From the NCBI RefSeq assembly GCF_042678185.1, contig NZ_JBHUDQ010000004.1: a stretch of 64,000 nt of DNA. One strand, 5' to 3'. Source of the DNA: Ramlibacter ginsenosidimutans (lineage in GTDB: Bacteria > Pseudomonadota > Gammaproteobacteria > Burkholderiales > Burkholderiaceae_C). Made by a program: the position numbers and the translations under genes. Below are positions 58,482 to 64,000 of the stretch, piece after piece. The notes under the pieces were generated by a model. The model was not told where the DNA came from and searched no databases. It saw nothing but the letters and a program-made list of their open reading frames with translations. Position 1 is the stretch's first letter; each line of letters begins with the position of its first letter.

Positions 58482-60785
58482 CTACGCGCCGCCGAAGCGC
58501 CCCGCCGCGCCGCTCGCCTCCTGCAAGGCCTGCCACACGCGCATCGGTGTCGCCGGCATGTCGAGATGGCGCACGCCTGCGGGCATCAGTGCATTGCAGA
58601 CGGCGTTCATCGTCGCGCTGAGGGCGCCCACCGTCCCGGCCTCGCCGACGCCTTTCACGCCCAGCGGATTCAGCGCCGTCGGCGTCTCGAGGTTGACGCT
58701 GGTGATCGCCGGCACGTCGTCGGCGCGCGGCATCGCATAGTCCATGAACGAGCCGGTCAGCAGTTGCCCGTGGTCATCGAAGCAGACCTGCTCCAGCAAG
58801 GCCTGCCCGAGGCCCTGCGCCACGCCGCCCTGGATCTGGCCTTCGACGAACGCCGGGTTCAGCACGCGGCCGACGTCCTCCACGCTCACATAGCGCAGCG
58901 GCCTGACCGCTCCGGTCGCCGGATCGACCTCCACCTCGCACAGGTGGCATCCGTTGGGGAAAGTGGGACGCTCCGGCTTGAACATGCCCAGGCCTTCGAT
59001 GGTTTCGCCGTCGCGTGCGAGTTCGGCGAGACTCACCCTCCGGTCGGTGCCACGCACGGCGAACACGCCCCCGGCGTACTCGAGATCGAGTACGTGCGCC
59101 TCCAGGCTGCGCGCCGCGGCGTTGCGCGCGTTCTCGAGCAGGTGCTCTCTCGCACTCTTCAGCGCGGATCCGCCCTGGATGAGCGCGGACGAGCCGCCGT
59201 TGCCGCGGCCCGTGGCGAGCAGGTCGGTGTCGCCCTGCTCGTAGCGCACGTGCGCCATCGGCAGATCCAGTGCCTGCGCCACCAGCCGCGACAAGGCGGT
59301 CTCGTGCCCCTGGCCCACGGACATCGAGCCGACCCGCAGCGTGACCGTGCCGTCGGCGTTCACGAACAGCCGCGCGTTGTCCGACAGCATGCCGCCTGCC
59401 ATTTCGATGGGCATGGCGATGCCGATGCCGCGCAGCAGGCCGCGCCGCTTCGACTCCGCGCGGCGTTCCGCGAAGCCTGGGTAGTCGGCCAGCTGCAGTG
59501 CCTTGTCGAGGTTGCGTGCGAAGTCGCCGCAGTCGTATTCGAAGCGGAAGCTGGTGCGATACGGCATCGCACTCGCGGGCACGAGGTTGCGTCGGCGCAG
59601 TTCGGCGGGATCGATCCCCGTTTCCGCCGCCGCCACGTCGATGATGCGTTCGATGGCATAGGTCGCGTCGGGGCGGCCGGCGCCGCGGTAAGGTGCGGTG
59701 GGCTGCGTGTGCGTGAAGACGCCGAGCACCTCGGCGGCGGTTTGCGGAATGTCGTACACGCCCGAGATGCCGCCGATGTTGTTGACCGGGGCGGTCGAGC
59801 GCCAGGACATGGTCGCGCCCACGTTCACGTCGTAGCGGATGCGCAGTGCGGTGAAGCGCGCATTCGCGTCGAGGCCCAGTTCGGCGTGGATGACGAGGTC
59901 GCGCGCGTGTTCGTCCGACAGGAAGGTCTCGCTGCGTGACGCGGTCCAGCGCACGGCCTGGCCGAGCCGACGCGCCGCCCAGCACACCGCCAGTTCCTCG
60001 CGCAGGCTGCCTGACTTCATGCCGAAGGACCCGCCCACGTCGCGCACCAGCACCCGCAGGTCCGCGGGCGCACAAGCGAACAGCTTCGCCAGGTCGTCGC
60101 GGAACTGGTGGGGACTCTGGTGCGACAGCCGCACCACGAGGCGGCCGTCCTCGCCTGTGGACGCGACGGCGGCGCGCGGCTCCATCGGCATGGCGGCGAC
60201 GCGGCTCACGGAGGAGGTGAGGCGCACCACGCGCGCAGACCCCGCAAGTGCCGCCTCGACCCCCGCGGCGTCGCCATGGCGCCAGTGGTACGCGATGTTG
60301 CCGGGCCGGTCTGCCCACACCAGCGGCGCCTGCGGCACGCGCGCGGCGGCAGGTTCCGTGACGCACGGCTGGTCCTCGTAGTCGACCGCGACCTGCTCGG
60401 CGGCGTCCTGTGCAGCGGCAAACGTGCGCGCCAGCACCATCGCCACCGGCTCGCCGACGAAGCGCACATGCTCTTGCGCCAGCAAGGGCCGCGGCGTCTC
60501 GAGCGCGAAGCTGCCGTCGCCCTGCGGGAATTTGAACGGCGCCGCGCCCTCGCCCAGCCTGTCGGCCGCGACGTCCGCGCCCGTCAGCACGGCAACGACC
60601 TGTTCGTGCGCCAGCGCCGCTGCGGCGTCGATCGCACGGATGCGCGCGCTGGGATAGGGAGAGCGGACGAACACCGCGTGCAACGCGTCCGGGCATGCGA
60701 AGTCGTCGGTGTACTCGCCGTGGCCGGTGGTGAAGCGGTCGTCCTCGCGCCTTGCCGCGGTCCCATCGTGTCGGAGCTCGTCCAT
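58482..60785 (-). CDS. Molybdenum hydroxylase large subunit (xanthine dehydrogenase/CoxL family)
   Basis: A 767-residue subunit, the normal CoxL length. RREDDRFTTGHGEYTDDF and HAVFVRSPYPSARI at the N-terminus, VGEPVAMVLARTFAAAQDAAEQVAVDYE, VRDVGGSFGMK, THTQPTAPYRGAGRPDATYAIER (form II-type AYRGAGR-like loop, not the AYRCSFR loop of true CO dehydrogenase), and G-V-G-E-A-G with the catalytic Glu. It would hydroxylate an aldehyde or N-heterocycle. Neither the FAD nor the [2Fe-2S] subunit is adjacent, so it is an orphan. Confidence 0.9.
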   Translation of the reverse strand: MDELRHDGTAARREDDRFTTGHGEYTDDFACPDALHAVFVRSPYPSARIRAIDAAAALAHEQVVAVLTGADVAADRLGEGAAPFKFPQGDGSFALETPRPLLAQEHVRFVGEPVAMVLARTFAAAQDAAEQVAVDYEDQPCVTEPAAARVPQAPLVWADRPGNIAYHWRHGDAAGVEAALAGSARVVRLTSSVSRVAAMPMEPRAAVASTGEDGRLVVRLSHQSPHQFRDDLAKLFACAPADLRVLVRDVGGSFGMKSGSLREELAVCWAARRLGQAVRWTASRSETFLSDEHARDLVIHAELGLDANARFTALRIRYDVNVGATMSWRSTAPVNNIGGISGVYDIPQTAAEVLGVFTHTQPTAPYRGAGRPDATYAIERIIDVAAAETGIDPAELRRRNLVPASAMPYRTSFRFEYDCGDFARNLDKALQLADYPGFAERRAESKRRGLLRGIGIAMPIEMAGGMLSDNARLFVNADGTVTLRVGSMSVGQGHETALSRLVAQALDLPMAHVRYEQGDTDLLATGRGNGGSSALIQGGSALKSAREHLLENARNAAARSLEAHVLDLEYAGGVFAVRGTDRRVSLAELARDGETIEGLGMFKPERPTFPNGCHLCEVEVDPATGAVRPLRYVSVEDVGRVLNPAFVEGQIQGGVAQGLGQALLEQVCFDDHGQLLTGSFMDYAMPRADDVPAITSVNLETPTALNPLGVKGVGEAGTVGALSATMNAVCNALMPAGVRHLDMPATPMRVWQALQEASGAAGRFGGA

Positions 60786-60944
60786 CGCCTGCCGGTCCTC
60801 GTTGCAACCCCGCGATCCTATGCCCGAACGGCGCCAGTGCGGGCCCTTTGCGCGCCTCCGTCCGGCCGCTGCGCCGCTCTGGCACGACCTTGGGAACTTA
60901 GGACCTCAGCGGGGTTCGCCAGTTGCGCCGGCTCACCCGGGCCC

Positions 60945-61031
60945 CGTAGGCTTGCGGTGAGCGAAGCGAACCCCAGCGATCCAGCGTGGCGCAGCGAGCT
61001 GGGGTTCGCCTGCGGCTCACCACCAGCCTAC
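60945..61031 (+). repeat. Palindromic intergenic repeat, complete divergent copy
   Basis: An 87-bp element with CGTAGGCTTGCGGTGAGC, CGAACCCCAGC, and the mirrored GCTGGGGTTCGCC, GCTCACCACCAGCCTAC. Its last bases supply the stop codon (TAG) of the minus-strand gene at 61028. A worn half copy (GGGGTTCGCC ... GGCTCACC) is visible just before it at about 60911-60937. Confidence 0.82.
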
Positions 61032-61612
61032 ACGGGGGCCTCACGCCGCGCGCGCGAGCGCAGCCAGGCCCGGGCGGCCCGCGTGCCCACCCGGGCGCTG
61101 GCCGCGACGAGCGCCATCGTGACGAACATCGCCGCCAGATGCACGCCCACCGCAGCGAGCGCCAGCGCCATCGATCCCGATGCCGTGATCTGGCGCGCGG
61201 CACCGTCCGCGCCGCAGACCGAAGCCAGCGCGGGCACCAGCATCCATCCTGCACCGTGCGCGGTGCCGGCGATGAAGGACCAGAGTGCGACGCCCGTGCG
61301 CGCCCAGGGCGCACACGCCCTGCCGGCATCGCGCGCTCGCCAGTGGCGCACGCCGAGGGCGAGCAGCCAGGCGGCGGCCACGCCCTGGAGCAGGAGCGGA
61401 TGGAACGCGACGCCCAGCTGCAGGGCCGCAGGGACCGCGGCCGCCACCATCGCAACGGAGGCAAGGTGCCCCAGGGCGATCGGCGCCAGCGCGCGCAGCA
61501 GGCCCGCGCGAGCTGGCGCCCGCGCGGCGGCGAGTGCCCAGCCCGTGGCCGGATTCAACCCATGCACCGCGCCCGCCGCCGCCACCGCCAGCCAGGGCCA
61601 CATGGAGACCAT
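61028..61612 (-). CDS. Polytopic membrane protein with conserved histidine motifs, unknown function
   Basis: A 194-residue protein with five or six membrane segments. Three intramembrane or edge histidine motifs stand out: AGAVHGLNPATGWALA, PIALGHLASVAMV and FIAGTAHGAGWMLVP, reminiscent of metal or small-solute transporters such as NicO/LysE-like proteins. No family can be named with confidence. A second Met three residues in is an equally good start. The C-terminus is basic (WLRSRARREAPV). Confidence 0.65.
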   Translation of the reverse strand: MVSMWPWLAVAAAGAVHGLNPATGWALAAARAPARAGLLRALAPIALGHLASVAMVAAAVPAALQLGVAFHPLLLQGVAAAWLLALGVRHWRARDAGRACAPWARTGVALWSFIAGTAHGAGWMLVPALASVCGADGAARQITASGSMALALAAVGVHLAAMFVTMALVAASARVGTRAARAWLRSRARREAPV

Positions 61613-61633
61613 GTCCGCTCCCCGCGCCCGTGC

Positions 61634-62437
61634 TCAGGCTTCGCAGTGCGGGCAGGCCGCCACGGGGACTGCCACTTTCTCCGGCGCCGGCTCGAAGGCG
61701 CGCCCGGGCTCGTAGCGGTCATGGTGCCGCACCCACTCCATCTTGTAGAACACGTCGCGTTCGTCGCGGCCCTTGGGCGTGAGGTCCATCAGCACATAGG
61801 CGCCCATCATGGCTTCGACGCCGCGGCCGAAGGTGGAATAGGTGTGGAACACGTCCCCCGCGTCGTCCCGGAAGAACACGCTGATGCCGGGTGCTTCCTC
61901 GGCGGGGAAGTAGCCCTTGCGGTAGTTGTAGAGGACCTCGCCGGTGGCGAGCTCTTCCTGCGTGAAGCTCACGCCGAAGTCGAAGTTGAAGTCGCTCGGC
62001 GCCGAGGACACCCAGTCGAACTTCCAGCCCATGCGCTCGCGAAAACGCAGGAGGTCCGGCAGCGGCGCGCGCGAGACGGCGACGAAGCCGATGTCGCGAT
62101 GCGCGAGGTGGATCGTCATGCCGTCGGTGTGGTCGGCCATGTACGAGCAGCTGGGGCAGCCCTGCTCCCAGCCGGGTCCGAACATGAAGTGCTGAAGCAC
62201 CAGCTGGCGGCGATCACCGAACAGCTGCGCGAGCGTGCGCGGACCGTCGGGTGTGTCGAACAGGTAGGGCTTCGTGATGCGCCGCCACGGCAGCGCGCGG
62301 CGCTCGCTCGCGACCTGGTCGTGCAGGCGCGTCAACTCCTTTTCGCGTTCGAGCAGTTTCCTGCGTTGCTCGGTCCAGTTCGCATCGGAGACGACGCGAT
62401 GCGCGGCCGTGTCGGCTTGCGGGGTGATGGTGCTCAT
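61634..62437 (-). CDS. DUF899 family thioredoxin-like protein
   Basis: A 267-residue protein. The core follows the DUF899 pattern: LFGDRRQLVLQHFMFGPGWEQGCPSCSYMADHTDG with a thioredoxin-type C-x-x-C (CPSC), then HRDIGFVAVSRAPLPDLLRFRERMGWKFDWVSS and GISVFFRDDAGDVFHTYSTFGRGVEAMMGAY. The C-terminus has a second pair (ACPHCEA). A thiol-disulfide role is likely but unproven. Start at the Met of MSTITPQADTAAH. Confidence 0.9.
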   Translation of the reverse strand: MSTITPQADTAAHRVVSDANWTEQRRKLLEREKELTRLHDQVASERRALPWRRITKPYLFDTPDGPRTLAQLFGDRRQLVLQHFMFGPGWEQGCPSCSYMADHTDGMTIHLAHRDIGFVAVSRAPLPDLLRFRERMGWKFDWVSSAPSDFNFDFGVSFTQEELATGEVLYNYRKGYFPAEEAPGISVFFRDDAGDVFHTYSTFGRGVEAMMGAYVLMDLTPKGRDERDVFYKMEWVRHHDRYEPGRAFEPAPEKVAVPVAACPHCEA

Positions 62438-62534
62438 GGTGTGCTCCTTGTGGCTCGTCGAGCCGGTTGAGAAACGGTCGGTGCATGCGGCGGCCCGGCC
62501 CGGTGCGGGCCGCCGCATGCAAACGAGGGAATGA

Positions 62535-63209
62535 CTAGGTGCGCTGCGTGCGGGGACGGCGCACGGCGCGCACCTTCCCGCTGGGCCCGCTGCCGCAGTA
62601 CAGGAGATCGGCGCCGTCGGACTCGAGGCCGCTCACGTTGGTTCCGGGCGGCATCTCCAGGCGCGTGAGGACTTCGCCGCTGTCCGCGTCGATGCGGCGC
62701 AGCTCGCTCAGGTCCTCTTCCCAGGTGCCGTGCCACAGCTCGCCATCGACCCAGGTGACGCCCGTGACGAAGCGGTTGGACTCGATGGTGCGCAGGATCG
62801 CGCCCGTGGCCGGATCGATCTGGTGGATCTTGCGGCCGCGGTAGTTGCCGACCCACAGGCTGCCCTCGGCCCAGGTGAGGCCCGAGTCGCCGCCGCCCGC
62901 CGGTGCAGGAATGGAGGCCAGCACGTCGCCGGTGGCAGGGTCGATCCGGTCGATGCGCGACTCGGCGATCTGCCACAGATGCTTGCCGTCGAAGGCGGTT
63001 CCTGCATCGCAGGTGCGCTCCAGGGTGCGCACGACCTCGCCGCTGTCCGGATCGATGGCCAGCAGCCGCTCGCCCGTGGCGGCCCAGAGGTGGGTCCCGT
63101 CGAAGCTCACGCCGGCGACCTTGGCCGACGGGAACGGGCCGAACTCACGGACGATCTCTGCGGGACGCGCCGTTGCCTCGGGCGGCTTGCTGCGGGTCAG
63201 GGTGTTCAT
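62535..63209 (-). CDS. Vgb-like beta-propeller protein
   Basis: A 224-residue protein made of repeated ~40-residue blades: GVSFDGTHLWAATGERLLAIDPDSGEVVRTLE, GTAFDGKHLWQIAESRIDRIDPATGDVLASIP, GLTWAEGSLWVGNYRGRKIHQIDPATGAILRTIE, GVTWVDGELWHGTW...LRRIDADSGEVLTRLE. The repeat (W-x-x-G-x-L-W...IDPxTGxVLxx) resembles virginiamycin B lyase or glutamine-cyclotransferase propellers, but the catalytic His of Vgb is not evident. Cytoplasmic (no signal peptide). AGGA lies 8 bp upstream of the ATG. Confidence 0.78.
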   Translation of the reverse strand: MNTLTRSKPPEATARPAEIVREFGPFPSAKVAGVSFDGTHLWAATGERLLAIDPDSGEVVRTLERTCDAGTAFDGKHLWQIAESRIDRIDPATGDVLASIPAPAGGGDSGLTWAEGSLWVGNYRGRKIHQIDPATGAILRTIESNRFVTGVTWVDGELWHGTWEEDLSELRRIDADSGEVLTRLEMPPGTNVSGLESDGADLLYCGSGPSGKVRAVRRPRTQRT

Positions 63210-63241
63210 CTCTAGGTCCTTTCGTTGTCGATGGGAGGACT

Positions 63242-64000
63242 CTACGCACCGGGCAGCGAAGCGGGGAGTAACAAGATTGTCGTGAAATCCACCAGGCGCG
63301 GCGCCAGCCAGCGCCGCGCGCGCGCCTGGCCGATCGCGCGGACCTGGCCGGCGGACTCCAGCTCCGCCATGGCGCGCTGCACGGTGCGCTGGCTGGCGTC
63401 CAGCGCGAGCGCCAGGGCCGACGTGGACCACGCCGAGCCATCGGCCAGCAGCGCCAGCACGGCGGCCTGCTCGCCGTCCATGGGCGGAGCGATGACGACG
63501 ACCTCCGCTGCGCTGCGCGGCTGCAGCACGAAGCCGCGTGTGGTCGCCTCGATGCCGGCCATGGGGCGCACGAGCGCGCGCAGCCGCCCGATCTCCACGC
63601 GCAGGCGCGCGCGATGCGTCTCGTCGGGCCGGCGCGTGCGGAACGCGGAGGCGATCAGGGCATCGCGCTCGACATCGTTCGGCCAGGCTTCGGCGAGCTC
63701 GCGGGCGAGCGCGAACAGGATGGGCCGGCGCGCCAGCGCTTGCCACGCGCCGCCGCAGGCCAGGCCGCGCCTGCATGCGTCGAGCACCAGAGCTCCGGAT
63801 GCGAGCAAGGCCTCGACCTCGTCGAGACGCAGCGGCTGGGCAGCGCCGGCTTGCAGGCGGCGGGCGGCGGGCCGCTCGAGCGCGGACCTCGCCTCGGCGA
63901 CTTCGGCGATCAGCGGTGCGATGCCGGCGCGGTACGCGGCCTGCTCTGCCCGCGCAAGCGCGGCGCGCGCGGCTGCGCAGCGCAGCGAACGCAGCGCCAG
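63242..64000 (-). CDS. DNA-binding transcriptional regulator (3' part, start beyond the window)
   Basis: The frame is open without a stop from 63242 to the window end (about 250 residues), so the start lies outside. The end of the protein is a helix-turn-helix: ALLADGSAWSTSALALALDASQRTVQRAMAELESAGQVRAIGQARARRWL. About 80 residues earlier, RARLRVEIGRLRALVRPMAGIEATTRGFVLQP resembles the recognition helix and wing of an OmpR-type winged helix. Two DNA-binding modules in one protein would be unusual. It is immediately upstream of the propeller gene and probably controls it and the DUF899 gene. Confidence 0.7.
   Translation of the reverse strand: MALRSLRCAAARAALARAEQAAYRAGIAPLIAEVAEARSALERPAARRLQAGAAQPLRLDEVEALLASGALVLDACRRGLACGGAWQALARRPILFALARELAEAWPNDVERDALIASAFRTRRPDETHRARLRVEIGRLRALVRPMAGIEATTRGFVLQPRSAAEVVVIAPPMDGEQAAVLALLADGSAWSTSALALALDASQRTVQRAMAELESAGQVRAIGQARARRWLAPRLVDFTTILLLPASLPGA

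Noticed and set aside
1..64000. CRISPR arrays, insertion sequences, integrases or prophage genes
   Set aside because: No evenly spaced direct repeats, transposase or integrase motifs (DDE, Tyr recombinase RHRY) or phage structural proteins were found; the repeats seen are intergenic palindromes.

Overview
The window is GC-rich chromosomal DNA with densely packed genes. It looks like a free-living betaproteobacterium of the order Burkholderiales, most likely Comamonadaceae (Ramlibacter/Variovorax-like). This is an inference from four Bug-type periplasmic receptors, many solute-uptake plus CoA-ester or aromatic catabolic clusters, two phthalate-dioxygenase-type Rieske oxygenases, and a family of intergenic palindromic repeats. 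No rRNA, complete tRNA, CRISPR array, insertion sequence or prophage was seen.

Left part (1-9.7 kb, all on the minus strand): a catabolic island. One apparent transcription unit runs from a TRAP transporter (dctP-dctQ-dctM) through two MaoC hydratases, an enoyl-CoA hydratase, an acyl-CoA dehydrogenase, a type III CoA-transferase and a fumarylacetoacetate-hydrolase-family protein. It reads as: import an organic acid, activate it to a CoA ester, oxidise and hydrate it, then cleave a C-C bond. An AraC-type regulator follows, then the start of a GH88 unsaturated-uronyl hydrolase cut by the window edge. The same bipartite operator sits upstream of the TRAP operon and of the GH88 gene, with a -10-like hexamer at the same 20-bp distance in both. 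A degenerate 3' half of tRNA-Lys lies just outside the island.

Middle part (9.9-47.8 kb): mostly housekeeping, stress and envelope genes. These include an SDR, a DEAD-box helicase, a J-domain protein, DUF488, an ArsR/SRPBCC pair with a very clear promoter-operator, YjbQ, hemerythrin, a metallophosphoesterase overlapping a kinase-USP fusion, a cysteine-less glutaredoxin homologue, a D,D-carboxypeptidase, SulP, a GH12-like secreted protein, a peroxiredoxin-glutaredoxin fusion, a PLD-family protein, PepA, an ATP-grasp ligase and TSUP. Interspersed are a LysR/Rieske/TauD/Bug catabolic cluster (23.0-27.3 kb), a membrane-anchored pseudokinase with 15-residue repeats, a PrpF-family isomerase and two paralogous lipoproteins of identical length.

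Right part (47.9-58.5 kb): a second catabolic region in two operons around a convergent GcvA-type LysR gene. The first is IclR, then HpcH/HpaI aldolase, Bug, and aconitase-family large and small subunits. The second is Bug, HpcH/HpaI aldolase, Rieske oxygenase, Hyi-like isomerase, Bug. Both control regions carry GTGAG...CTCAC dyads next to a -10-like ACAAT, suggesting one regulator. The far right holds an orphan molybdenum-hydroxylase large subunit, a small polytopic membrane protein, a DUF899 thioredoxin-like protein, a Vgb-like beta-propeller protein and a DNA-binding regulator cut by the window end.
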